Source: an archaeon
GTDB taxonomy: Archaea > B1Sed10-29 > JAJSAI01
Assembly: GCA_024274695.1 (NCBI GenBank)
Contig: JAJSAI010000010.1
Coordinates: 1 to 40,653, forward strand
Direction: 5' to 3'
Length of the DNA stretch: 40,653 nucleotides
Numbering within the stretch: the stretch's first letter is position 1; every line of letters begins with the position of its first letter. Under the pieces are notes generated by a model. That model was not told where the DNA came from. It worked only from the letters and a program-made list of their open reading frames with translations, and ran no database searches. The position numbers and the translations under genes were made by a program. This document shows, piece by piece, positions 32,450 through 40,240 of this stretch.

Positions 32450-33576
32450 TGCTGCTGTTCGCGGTGAAGAGCCTTTCAAGGAACAAGACCAGGACAGGAC
32501 TGACCGTGCTCGGGCTCGCGGTAGCCGTGATGGGAGTTGTGTCCCTGCTGTCAATATCAGAGGGCCTCAGGGAAAGCGTTATCTCTTCCCTCGAGAAGGT
32601 GCAGCTTGTTCTGGTAACCTCAGAGGACGCGATGGGACCGAGCGTTTCCGTACTGGACGAGAGCCTGATGAGCGACGTGCAGAGGGTAGAGGGAGCCAGG
32701 ACGGTGGCCGAGGCAGTCATATACCCTGTGGTGGTAGGAGAAGAGAGGGCTGTCACGACACCTGTTTTCGCTATGGGAATAGACCCCGGGCAGGACAAGA
32801 GCATGAAAAACCCGGTCATCTCCGGGGGGCTGGTCGCTGGAAGCATGTTCTCCGGCACGTCAGGGCACAAGGTCCTGCTCTCCAAAAAGATTGCGGACAA
32901 GTACAAGAAGAAGGTCGGGGACACGATCACCATTAACGGCGTTAAGTACAAGGTCACCGGGATAACGGACCCGAAGATATCCATACTGAACAGTATGGTG
33001 TTCGTTCCCCTGGACACTGCCAAGCAGTACTCCGGCAAGGGACAGGACAAGGTCTCCGTCTTTTTCGTGGAACCAGAGGATCCTGAGCAGGCTAGCGCGC
33101 TGGCCAGGAGAATAGAACTATCAGTCTCAGGGGTCTCCGCCAACACCGTCTCCGAGATGGCCGGGACTGCCGAGTCCCTGCTGGCTGAAATAGACGCGTT
33201 CTTCGTGCTCATATCCTCCTTTTCCATCGTGGTCGGGGCCCTGATAGTAATGAACACCCTGTACATGAACGTTCTCGACCGGACCGCTGAAATAGGCGTG
33301 CTCAGGGCAATGGGCTGGACCAAGGATGACGTGATGAAGGAGGTGATGCTGGAGTCCTTCGTCCTGGGAATAATGATTTCAGGAGCGGGGATTGCCTTGA
33401 GCCACGTTCTCAAGTACGCGGTTCTTGACAACCTGCTCACGTTCCCGACAACGATAACCCCCTGGCTCATGCTGGCAGGATTCCTGCTGGCGGTCACAGT
33501 GTCCCTGCTCGGAGGAGTATACCCCGCGATGAAAGCGGCTGGAGTGGATCCTGTGACAGCAATAAGAACGGAGTGA
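32449..33576 (+). CDS. ABC transporter permease, MacB/FtsX type
   Basis: A 375-aa membrane protein with the MacB/FtsX layout: one N-terminal helix (TRTGLTVLGLAVAVMGVVSLLS), a large external domain (about 45-240), and three C-terminal helices with the FtsX motif MNVLDRTAEIGVLRAMGWTK. These permeases couple ATP hydrolysis to conformational change outside the membrane instead of moving solutes through it. It overlaps the upstream stop by 1 bp and is followed 6 bp later by its ATPase. Confidence 0.88.
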   Translation: MLLFAVKSLSRNKTRTGLTVLGLAVAVMGVVSLLSISEGLRESVISSLEKVQLVLVTSEDAMGPSVSVLDESLMSDVQRVEGARTVAEAVIYPVVVGEERAVTTPVFAMGIDPGQDKSMKNPVISGGLVAGSMFSGTSGHKVLLSKKIADKYKKKVGDTITINGVKYKVTGITDPKISILNSMVFVPLDTAKQYSGKGQDKVSVFFVEPEDPEQASALARRIELSVSGVSANTVSEMAGTAESLLAEIDAFFVLISSFSIVVGALIVMNTLYMNVLDRTAEIGVLRAMGWTKDDVMKEVMLESFVLGIMISGAGIALSHVLKYAVLDNLLTFPTTITPWLMLAGFLLAVTVSLLGGVYPAMKAAGVDPVTAIRTE

Positions 33577-33582
33577 TGGAGC

Positions 33583-34260
33583 TTGATCGTGCTGGACAAG
33601 GTGACCAAGGTCTACAAGGTCGGGGAGACAGAGGTGCACGCGCTGAAAGGCGTTTCCCTGAAGGTCAGGCCAGGGGACTTCGTTTTCATCGTAGGGCCGA
33701 GCGGTTCGGGAAAGACGACACTCCTGGAAATAATGGGGGGTCTCATGACTCCCACGAGCGGCAGGGTGCTCATAGACGGGAAGGACATAAGCAAGTTCAA
33801 CGACTGGCAGCTCAGCCTCTTCAGGAGGAACAGGATCGGATTCGTCTTCCAGAACTTTAACCTGATACCCTCGCTCACGGCCCTGGAGAACGTTCTCGTG
33901 CCGATGATCCCTGAAGGCATTACCAAGAGCCTGGAAAAAAGGGCCCGGGAACTGCTGAAAGAAATGGGGCTCGGGCACCGGCTTCACCACACTCCAGGCC
34001 AGCTGAGTGGGGGAGAAAAGCAGAGGGTTGCGATAGCCAGGGCCCTGATAAACGAGCCCCTGATAGTACTGGCTGACGAGCCGACAGGCGAGCTTGACAC
34101 GGCCACGGGAGCAATGATAATGGACTACATGAGAAAACTTAACAAGGAAAACAACCTCTCATTCGTGATAGTAACCCATGACGTGGAGTACATAAGAAAG
34201 AGTGACAAGTTGTACCGGATAAAGGACGGCCTATTACACCATGTGAGGAGAGTGGGATAG
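33583..34260 (+). CDS. ABC transporter ATP-binding protein (LolD/MacB type)
   Basis: A 225-aa ABC ATPase with all motifs: Walker A GPSGSGKTT (38-46), Q-loop FQNFNL, signature LSGGEKQR (141-148), Walker B LADEPTGELD (163-172) and the H-loop VTHD. HALKGVSLKVRPGDFVFIVG is typical of the LolD/MacB group. A TTG at 33583 is the likely start (GTG at 33589 is possible). It lies between two related permeases, which probably form a heterodimer with it. Confidence 0.93.
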   Translation: MIVLDKVTKVYKVGETEVHALKGVSLKVRPGDFVFIVGPSGSGKTTLLEIMGGLMTPTSGRVLIDGKDISKFNDWQLSLFRRNRIGFVFQNFNLIPSLTALENVLVPMIPEGITKSLEKRARELLKEMGLGHRLHHTPGQLSGGEKQRVAIARALINEPLIVLADEPTGELDTATGAMIMDYMRKLNKENNLSFVIVTHDVEYIRKSDKLYRIKDGLLHHVRRVG

Positions 34261-34261
34261 C

Positions 34262-35392
34262 GTGCTCTTGTTCTCGCTCAGGAACCTGGCCAGGAGCAGG
34301 ACCCGGACCCTCATAATGGTGATAGGAATAGGAATTGCTGTAGCAGGATTCATAGGGCTCGTCTCGTTCTCCCACTCCATAAAAACAACGTTCCACGAGT
34401 CGCTTGACGTGATAAGCGGTATAATGGTAATGCAAAAAGGAGCCGTGGACACTCCCTTCTCCTTTGTTGACGAGGATGACTCGGCGAAGATCGCGAAAGT
34501 GTACGGGGTTAAAACAGTCATCCCCCAGATAACAGGAGTCGCCAGGGAGATTGACGGGAAGAAAATAAGCGGGATCTCGTTCACCGGAATGTACTCTTTC
34601 CTGGGAGAAGACCCTGCCAAGGCAGAGGAGGAAAACCTTCTCAGGCAGTACCTGTCAGAAGGGAGGTACCTGCAAGAAGGAGACGAGAACGCGGCTGTCA
34701 TAGGCAGGAAGATAGCAGAAGACTATAACAAGAGGATAGGCTCCACAATAACCGTGAACGGCTACCGTTTCAGGGTCGTCGGAATATACTCTTCCGGGAT
34801 TGACTTCATGGACAGCATGATAGTCATACCCATAGAAAAGGCTCGGAAGATGGCAGGCCTGCCCAAGGGAACCGTGAACGATTTTTACGTGGAAGTGGAC
34901 GACCCGAAGAAAGCGGGGGCCATAGCAGGGATAATAGAAGACCTGTTCCCGGAGTACCAGGCCAGCACCTCTCAGGACTACGCAGAAGAGATGGGAGGAG
35001 TGCTCTCGTCAATAGACATGTTCTTCCTCGCGGTCGCGGGCATAGCCCTTGCAATAGGAGGGATAGGCGTCCTGAACACCATGATGATGTCAGTGGCCGA
35101 GAGGAAAAAAGAGTTCGGGGTCCTGAGGGCAGTGGGCTGGACCGACGATGACGTCATGAAAATGATCATACAAGAGTCCTTCTTCCTGGGCCTGTTAGGA
35201 GGAGCGGCGGGCATGCTCCTAGGGTATCTTGCGCTGGCAGGAGCCGCGGGAGTAATGCCATTCAAGATCGTTGCCGAGCCGACCATTTTCGCTGAAGGGC
35301 TCCTGCTCTCTGTGGTCCTTGGGGTTGCAGGAGGATTGTATCCCGCGTGGAGGGCGAGCAGGCTGGAGCCCACGATAGCAATGAGGGACTAG
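34262..35392 (+). CDS. ABC transporter permease, MacB/FtsX type (second)
   Basis: A 376-aa permease homologous in layout to the one at 32449: N-terminal helix (TLIMVIGIGIAVAGFIGLVSF), an extracytoplasmic domain, and three C-terminal helices with MSVAERKKEFGVLRAVGWTDD. The pair implies gene duplication. It starts at a GTG 2 bp after the ATPase stop. The C-terminus overlaps the end of a convergent membrane-protein gene by 4 bp. Confidence 0.88.
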   Translation: MLLFSLRNLARSRTRTLIMVIGIGIAVAGFIGLVSFSHSIKTTFHESLDVISGIMVMQKGAVDTPFSFVDEDDSAKIAKVYGVKTVIPQITGVAREIDGKKISGISFTGMYSFLGEDPAKAEEENLLRQYLSEGRYLQEGDENAAVIGRKIAEDYNKRIGSTITVNGYRFRVVGIYSSGIDFMDSMIVIPIEKARKMAGLPKGTVNDFYVEVDDPKKAGAIAGIIEDLFPEYQASTSQDYAEEMGGVLSSIDMFFLAVAGIALAIGGIGVLNTMMMSVAERKKEFGVLRAVGWTDDDVMKMIIQESFFLGLLGGAAGMLLGYLALAGAAGVMPFKIVAEPTIFAEGLLLSVVLGVAGGLYPAWRASRLEPTIAMRD

Positions 35393-35697
35393 CCTCCAGC
35401 AAAACCGTACTCCTGCGCCAGCTGAGAGGTCCTGACCGCCACGGCGAGGAACAGGAACAGCAGGGTAAGAGTAGGAAGTTCCCTGACCAGAACGTTTTCA
35501 ACCGTCACAATACCTGTTGACAGGAGCAGCACCCAGAAAGAGTACACCACAAGGTTCAGGAAAGAGTACATCAGCACGGTCACAAGTTTTTTCACGAGCC
35601 CTGGAGTGAACTTTTTCCTGCTCGTGTACACCAGCCAAGACCCGTAACAGCTGAAGGCCAGCGCGAGAAAGCTTACGATCAGGCTCTCTATGCTCAT
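35389..35697 (-). CDS. Small membrane protein with three helices
   Basis: A 102-aa hydrophobic protein with three likely membrane helices: SLIVSFLALAFSCYGSWLVY, LVTVLMYSFLNLVVYSFWVLLL and LTLLFLFLAVAVRT. No family recognised. It starts with ATG 12 bp after the KaiC-like gene and runs in the same direction, so it is probably co-transcribed with the KaiC-like pair. The layout recalls archaeal two-gene sets of a RecA-like ATPase plus a small membrane protein, but this is only an inference. Confidence 0.65.
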   Translation of the reverse strand: MSIESLIVSFLALAFSCYGSWLVYTSRKKFTPGLVKKLVTVLMYSFLNLVVYSFWVLLLSTGIVTVENVLVRELPTLTLLFLFLAVAVRTSQLAQEYGFAGG

Positions 35698-35709
35698 AAC
35701 ATCATCCTC

Positions 35710-36252
35710 CTACAAGACTATTACCTCGTCAGCGAACTGCGAGACCGTCCTAATAACCTCCTCGTCCTCCTCCCTTTTCAGGGACATGAGTACTGTCTTA
35801 ACCCCGTAAGCCCTGACCCTCGCGGTCAGGAACTGGGAGAACTTCTCCACCGTCCTGGCCTCATTGCTTATCAGCATCGTGCTAAGAGAGTCCAGGAACA
35901 GGAAATCCTTCCCAGGAAGCACTTGGGAGAGGGTGACTCCCAGGTCGGTCAGGCCGGAGGGGGTGTTGATGAAAACACAGTCAGGAGCAGGGCCTGTCTG
36001 CACACCGCTGGCCTTGGAAATCATGTCAATAAAGAAAACGTTCTCCACCTTCACGCCCTCCTCGGAGAACTTTTTCTTCAGGTAAGAGTACGGAGCGTTA
36101 AGGGTTACGTACACCCCCCTGAGCCCAGCGTCAGTAAACTCTTTCAGCAGGAGCGTGTTCGTTTTGGTGTACTCCATTGACCTGACGGTAACCAGGATGA
36201 CCCCGTTCTCCTTCTTTCTTATTATTCTCCTGACCTTCTCCAGTCCCTTAAT
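35710..36252 (-). CDS. Degenerate KaiC/RecA-like protein, probable ATT start
   Basis: A RecA-superfamily fold without a Walker A motif. RGVYVTLNAPYSYLKKKFSEEG, VENVFFIDMIS, FLFLDSLSTMLI and KTVLMSLKREE follow the KaiC/HTR-like pattern of archaeal signalling ATPases. The first strand lies upstream of ATG 36177, in the segment KVRRIIRKKENGVILVTVRS, which is in frame and needed for the fold. No ATG, GTG or TTG occurs between the TAG at 36259-36261 and 36177, so translation probably begins at ATT 36252, overlapping the previous stop (ATTAA), giving 180 aa. If ATG 36177 is used the protein has 155 aa and lacks that strand. Confidence 0.65.
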   Translation of the reverse strand: MKGLEKVRRIIRKKENGVILVTVRSMEYTKTNTLLLKEFTDAGLRGVYVTLNAPYSYLKKKFSEEGVKVENVFFIDMISKASGVQTGPAPDCVFINTPSGLTDLGVTLSQVLPGKDFLFLDSLSTMLISNEARTVEKFSQFLTARVRAYGVKTVLMSLKREEDEEVIRTVSQFADEVIVL

Positions 36253-36919
36253 CCAGCTCTACCCCCTTGGGCCCAACATCAAACCTGAACTCCACCCTCT
36301 TGGGCTTTATCCCGTTCATCCTCTTTATGAAGAGCTTGTTGTCCCTGAGTTCTATCGTGCCGTCTGTCAGGAACTCGAGCATGCTGTGCATCTCTTGAGA
36401 GAACGTTCCTTCCTCGGCGACCAAGAGCATGCACGCCCTCTTGTCCTTCACAAGGGCTATCATGGCCTGCACGAACTTTTCAACCTGCTTGTCAGTATTG
36501 TACATGAAAAGGCTTGAAAGAGAGTCAAAGCATATTCTCTCCACCCTGGCGTTTGAAAGCACGTTGTCAAGAGCTTCAAGGAATCCTGTCAGGTCCGACA
36601 GGTCAACGCCACCCTCCTTGCCGACAAGCCACGAGTAGCCGTCCACGAACCTCGCCTTCAGTTCGAGGCCCATCCCCCTTGCTATCTGCACTATCTCCTC
36701 AGGATAGTTGTTCGTGGCAATGTATATGCTGTCCTCTCCCGAGGCAGCGAACTGCACGCACAAGGCGGTCTTGCCCGACCCAGGCGGGCCTATGACGAGC
36801 ACGGCGCTGGGTATCCTCAGGCCCCCGCCAAGGGACCTGTCAAGCAAGGGCACGCCCGTGGGTAGCCTTTCCTCCTTTTTCTTTTTAGCATTCTTTTTCT
36901 TAGCGGTCTTCGCGGGCAT
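36248..36919 (-). CDS. KaiC-like RecA-superfamily ATPase
   Basis: A 223-aa single-domain KaiC-like ATPase. A basic lysine/alanine leader (1-17) precedes RLPTGVPLLDRSLGGGL, the classic entry to the fold, then Walker A GPPGSGKT (44-51), Walker B-like ICFDSLSSLF and the C-terminal TDGTIELRDNKLFIKRM, which is typical. Such proteins act in archaeal signalling or regulation; the partner is probably the degenerate paralogue encoded next. The ATG at 36919 is about 25 bp from the AT-box AACATATAAAAAGG (about 36941-36954), giving a leaderless message. Confidence 0.85.
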   Translation of the reverse strand: MPAKTAKKKNAKKKKEERLPTGVPLLDRSLGGGLRIPSAVLVIGPPGSGKTALCVQFAASGEDSIYIATNNYPEEIVQIARGMGLELKARFVDGYSWLVGKEGGVDLSDLTGFLEALDNVLSNARVERICFDSLSSLFMYNTDKQVEKFVQAMIALVKDKRACMLLVAEEGTFSQEMHSMLEFLTDGTIELRDNKLFIKRMNGIKPKRVEFRFDVGPKGVELD

Positions 36920-36985
36920 CCGAGTAGAAAAGAAAGAGGCAACATATAAAAAGGTTGGTCAGCAAAAAAACACAGGAGCAAGAAA

Positions 36986-37062
36986 GGGAAGGTAGCTCAG
37001 ACTGGGAGAGCACACGGCTGAAGACCGTGGTGTCCCGGGTTCAAATCCCGGCCTTCCCACCA
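36986..37062 (+). tRNA. tRNA-Phe (GAA)
   Basis: Acceptor stem GGGAAGG (36986-36992) with CCTTCCC (37052-37058), discriminator A and an encoded CCA (37060-37062). The anticodon stem CACGG/CCGTG encloses CUGAAGA, so the anticodon is GAA. The T-loop GGTTCAAAT is standard. The AT-box at about 36941-36954 is 35-40 bp upstream and may also serve the divergent KaiC-like gene. Confidence 0.96.
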
Positions 37063-37089
37063 CCAGAAAAACGTAGGAGGCCCGCCCTG

Positions 37090-37509
37090 ATGCTGAAGAC
37101 AATCGTGTACTTCGCGCTCGTGATCGCGCTCGTTTTCCTGGTCTGGCAGTACGTTCTCCCCACTGTCAAGCCCCCTGAGCTCGTGAGCCAGGCTTCCAGT
37201 CCCGGAAGCGCTAAGGAGGCCATGGTCAAGGGGCTGAAGGACTCGTACGGCGCGTGGGTGGTGATGGAAGAGGGAGAGTACGATTTCACCGAGGGAGAAA
37301 AGTACTCAAGAGAGTCCCTGCAGGTGAGCAGTGTCTTCGGGGACATCCTGTTCTACTGCGAGCAGGGCCTGCCGTGCCAGGGCAATCCTGATCAGGCGTT
37401 CATCCGAGCAAACTTTACGGCCAGTGTGACCGTGTACTGCCCCTACCAGAAGGACCACTGCTGCGTAGGAATAGGGTACAAGCCAACAAAACTCGCGGAC
37501 GTGTGCTGA
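37090..37509 (+). CDS. Membrane-anchored Cys-rich protein
   Basis: A 139-aa protein with one N-terminal membrane helix (VYFALVIALVFLVWQYVL) and an outward domain containing cysteines in FYCEQGLPCQG, VYCPYQKDHCCVG and the last residue; these could form disulfides. The ATG at 37090 is preferred because AGGAGG precedes it; the longer in-frame extension would run through the tRNA. Its stop overlaps the next ATG (TGATG), coupling it to the transglutaminase-like gene. Function unknown. Confidence 0.7.
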   Translation: MLKTIVYFALVIALVFLVWQYVLPTVKPPELVSQASSPGSAKEAMVKGLKDSYGAWVVMEEGEYDFTEGEKYSRESLQVSSVFGDILFYCEQGLPCQGNPDQAFIRANFTASVTVYCPYQKDHCCVGIGYKPTKLADVC

Positions 37510-38996
37510 TGAAAACCGCGTACATCGCGCTGTTACTGGTCGTGCTAGCACACGCGGGAGCCAGCATCCCCGCACACCATCTGGGCACGGCAGAGTACCT
37601 GCTGAAAGCCAGCGCGGAGGGGCAGGGGAAACTGAGGCTGCCTGGAAACTACTCCTGGCAGAAGGTCTACGGGAACGTTTCCGTTGACGGGAACGGAGCG
37701 TACGCGTGGCTGCAGGACGGAGGAACGGCCAGCGTTACCGTGACGGTGGACTACTCCAGCGCCAGAATAAAAGAGGACGTCCCGCTCCCGGTTGAAGGGA
37801 TGGAGTACTACACTCTCTCCAGCAAGACAATACCCCTAACCCCGGAGGTCAACGCGACCGCAGAGCTCGTGGCAGGGGACGCGGGCACAGAAGCAGAGGC
37901 GGTCGCGCGCATTTTCGAGTGGGTGGTCAACAGCATACAATCGCAAGAAGTTCAGGGATCGCCTGACGCCTCGCAGGTGATTGAACAGAAGAAGGGAGAG
38001 TGCAGGGAGAAGGCAATCGCCTTCATAGCCCTGCTAAGGGCGAGGGGGATCCCGGCGAGATACGTTTCAGGACTGCTGTATTCCAACAATCAGACCATCC
38101 TGCACGCCTGGGCGGAAGTCTATTTCCCAGGAGAAGGGTGGGTGCCCTTCGACCCTGCCCAGGCCGAAGCGGTATACCTTGACGCGGGGCACGTGAGGCT
38201 CTGGAGCGCCCTGGACCCCGCTGAAGTGCCCATAGTACGGGGACAGGATTACTCCCTAACGCTCCTGGACTACACCCAGAAGAAGGACTGTTACTCCGCG
38301 AGCGTGTCAGGCGAGAAGACAGTGTACAGGGGGAGCAAGTTCTCGTTCAACATTACCGTGGACAGCGAGTGCCCTCCCCTGATAGGAGTGTTCAGGGTAG
38401 TGTCAGGCCCGGGAATAGACGCGGGAGGCCCGTACAAGGCGTTCCCGGTTCTCCCCGGGAAAAGAGAGCGCGAGCTCACGGCCGTGCTGAAAAAAGACTC
38501 AGGAGACCTTGAACAGTTCACGCTCGTCCCAGGAGAAGGAGTGCTTAAAGTGCGCGCCGTAGGCCCTAGGATAGTGAAAGGAGGAAGGATAACCGTCCAG
38601 AGCCTTGAGAAAACAGGATCAGGCGACAGTCTTGTCCTCACTTTCTCCCTGTACAATCAGGGAGAGTCTCCCAGGACCGCGACCGTTGTCTTCAAGTCCC
38701 CTGAAGAAACCCTGTCAAAAAAGAGGGAGTTAGGTCCAGGAGAGACTGCGATAGTGCAGCAGTCATTCAAGCGGAAGGACTTCCCGTACTCAGTGGTCCT
38801 GGAAGTGCTTGACGGGGACCACGTAGTGTACACCGGCCAGGTGATGGTCCCCGCAACCGCGAGCCCAAGCGTGGAGTACGATTTCACGAGCGTGTTCCTG
38901 CTCGTGCTGGGAGCTGTCCTGTTCGCGGCCGGTCTCCTGCTGATATCACCCTACGTTGTCAAGGGCAAAAAACCGTTCGGAGGAGACGTGTTCTGA
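37509..38996 (+). CDS. Secreted transglutaminase-like protein, membrane-anchored
   Basis: A 495-aa exported protein. Signal peptide (AYIALLLVVLAHAGAS), then a transglutaminase-like core with the catalytic triad: Cys165 (KKGECREKAIAF), His199 (TILHAWAEVY) and Asp215 (WVPFDPAQA). Archaeal proteins of this fold are often cysteine peptidases or amide-bond enzymes outside the cell. Beta domains follow (about 260-450), and a C-terminal membrane helix (VFLLVLGAVLFAAGLLLISPYVV) anchors it. Operon with the small Cys-rich gene upstream; its TGA overlaps the CTG start proposed for rnp4. Confidence 0.85.
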   Translation: MKTAYIALLLVVLAHAGASIPAHHLGTAEYLLKASAEGQGKLRLPGNYSWQKVYGNVSVDGNGAYAWLQDGGTASVTVTVDYSSARIKEDVPLPVEGMEYYTLSSKTIPLTPEVNATAELVAGDAGTEAEAVARIFEWVVNSIQSQEVQGSPDASQVIEQKKGECREKAIAFIALLRARGIPARYVSGLLYSNNQTILHAWAEVYFPGEGWVPFDPAQAEAVYLDAGHVRLWSALDPAEVPIVRGQDYSLTLLDYTQKKDCYSASVSGEKTVYRGSKFSFNITVDSECPPLIGVFRVVSGPGIDAGGPYKAFPVLPGKRERELTAVLKKDSGDLEQFTLVPGEGVLKVRAVGPRIVKGGRITVQSLEKTGSGDSLVLTFSLYNQGESPRTATVVFKSPEETLSKKRELGPGETAIVQQSFKRKDFPYSVVLEVLDGDHVVYTGQVMVPATASPSVEYDFTSVFLLVLGAVLFAAGLLLISPYVVKGKKPFGGDVF

Positions 38997-39304
38997 GAAG
39001 AAGGGGAAGCAAGCCAAGGTGGGTCCGGAGACTCGCTCTTGATAGAATAAGAGCCCTGTTCGAGTTCGCCAGAGCAAACCTCAGGAACTCCAGAGAATAC
39101 GTGGGCCTGGCGGTCAGGATATCCAAAAAGTATAACGTGAGAATACCTTTCAGGAGAGAGTACTGCAAGAAGTGCCATGTGCTCTGGATCCCGGGGAAAA
39201 CGGTCAGGGTGAGGACCGACCGGAAGAACAAGAGGGTGGTCTACACGTGCCTTGAGTGCGGGCACAGGCAGTACTACGGTTACCACAGGAAGCGCAAGGC
39301 TTAA
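38993..39304 (+). CDS. rnp4: RNase P protein component 4 (Rpr2), probable CTG start
   Basis: A 103-aa zinc-ribbon protein of RNase P, which matures tRNA 5' ends. The N-terminal helix RRLALDRIRALFEFA followed by REYVGLAVRISKKYNVRIP is the Rpr2/Rpp21 pattern, then EYCKKCHVLWIPG and YTCLECGHRQYY supply the four zinc cysteines. No ATG, GTG or TTG lies upstream of the N-terminal helix in this frame. A CTG at 38993 has GGAGG (38979-38983) 9 bp upstream and overlaps the previous stop as CTGA, so it is the likely start. A GTG at 39101 would cut off the conserved helices. Confidence 0.85.
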   Translation: MRRRGSKPRWVRRLALDRIRALFEFARANLRNSREYVGLAVRISKKYNVRIPFRREYCKKCHVLWIPGKTVRVRTDRKNKRVVYTCLECGHRQYYGYHRKRKA

Positions 39305-39338
39305 AAAAGCCTTTTCCAGAAAATGATTAGGTGAAACA

Positions 39339-39917
39339 ATGGTCTCCATACTAGAAGTTCCAGCTGACAAGCTGATAGAAAAGGTGAGCAGCAAGCTCAA
39401 GGAAATGCCGGAGATAAGCCCCCCAGCCTTTGCCATGCACGTGAAAACCGGGGTCCACAAGGAAAGAAAGCCTGACAACCCCGACTGGTGGTACGTGCGT
39501 GCGGCAAGCGTGCTCAGGAAAGTTTACCTGAACCCTGGGATCGGCGTCCAGAGGCTCAGAACATGGTACGGGGGGGCCAAGAACCTTGGAGTAGGCCCAG
39601 AACACCACAGGAAAGCCTCTGGAGCGATAATAAGAAAGATAATGCAACAGCTTGAGGCAGCGGGGCTGCTGGAGAAAAAGCAGAAGGGAAGGGCTGTTTC
39701 TCCCAAGGGAAGGTCCCTGCTGGACAAGACCGTCCTAGAACTGCTCGGAGGTAAGAAGAGTGCTACCGGAAAACAACCCGCAAAGCGAAAGTCTGGAAAA
39801 GGAACTGGAGCAAAGAAGACAACTAAAACTACTGCTAAGAAGAGCACTGGAACCAAGCGCGCTGGAAAGACTGGAAAGAGTAAGACTAGCAAACCCAAGT
39901 CTGGCGGAAAAAGCTGA
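39339..39917 (+). CDS. rps19e: Ribosomal protein S19e with long basic tail
   Basis: A 192-aa S19e. The first 140 residues are a normal, complete S19e: VPADKLIEKVSSKLKEMPEI, PDWWYVRAASVLRKVYL and GVQRLRTWYGGAKNLG. A 52-residue tail follows that contains almost only K, T, S, G, A and R. That tail is encoded in 39760-39917, which in another frame is the N-terminal half of the PDCD5-family gene. Usual archaeal S19e ends near residue 140-150. The tail may be real and rich in lysine like other tails here, or a frame artefact. Start ATG with GGTGA 6-10 bp upstream. Confidence 0.9.
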   Translation: MVSILEVPADKLIEKVSSKLKEMPEISPPAFAMHVKTGVHKERKPDNPDWWYVRAASVLRKVYLNPGIGVQRLRTWYGGAKNLGVGPEHHRKASGAIIRKIMQQLEAAGLLEKKQKGRAVSPKGRSLLDKTVLELLGGKKSATGKQPAKRKSGKGTGAKKTTKTTAKKSTGTKRAGKTGKSKTSKPKSGGKS

Positions 39918-40032
39918 GCAGGCCGTGATACAGTACTACTACACCACAGGGACTATTGTGACAGAACAAGCCCTTATCACGCTCCTCTCAAAACTCGGGC
40001 AGAAAAGGAGAACCAGGATAATAAGAAAATGA
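39760..40032 (+). CDS. DNA-binding PDCD5/TFAR19-family protein
   Basis: A 90-aa protein of the PDCD5 family, small helical nucleic-acid-associated proteins found next to S19e, L39e and L31e in archaea. The core reads RRALEPSALERLERVRLANP, then LAEKAEQAVIQYYYTTG and the basic end KLGQKRRTRIIRK. It starts at a GTG at 39760 with a perfect GGAGGT (39747-39752) 7 bp upstream, inside the rps19e frame. The 158-bp overlap is unusually long. The family normally starts near this point, so the start is well supported. Confidence 0.88.
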   Translation: MLPENNPQSESLEKELEQRRQLKLLLRRALEPSALERLERVRLANPSLAEKAEQAVIQYYYTTGTIVTEQALITLLSKLGQKRRTRIIRK

Positions 40033-40042
40033 GGTTATTGTT

Positions 40043-40240
40043 ATGACAAGCAAGAAAGGAGAAAACTTCAAAAAAGGCCTTATCAAGGAAGCAAGGTCTA
40101 ACAAGAGAGCCCCGGTATGGGTTTACCTGAAGACCCACGTGAGGGAGTACATAACCAGTGCAAGGAAAAGGCACTGGAGAGCAACCAACTCCAAGAAAGG
40201 AAAAAGAGTAAGGAAAAAGCTCGGAGGGGTTAAAGCATGA
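40043..40240 (+). CDS. rpl39e: Ribosomal protein L39e
   Basis: A 65-aa L39e. SNKRAPVWVYLKT matches the conserved R-x-P-V-W-V-x-L-K-T core and KRHWRATNSKKG the RRHWR end. It has about 15 extra residues compared with the usual 51-aa protein, mostly at the start (SKKGENFKKGLIKE) and as a short basic tail. The stop overlaps the next start as ATGA. Confidence 0.93.
   Translation: MTSKKGENFKKGLIKEARSNKRAPVWVYLKTHVREYITSARKRHWRATNSKKGKRVRKKLGGVKA

Noticed and set aside
32433-33608. 391-codon antisense frame
   Set aside because: Mirror of the GC-rich permease gene, composition typical of a shadow frame; the same applies to long antisense frames at 23201-24148 and 19522-20424.
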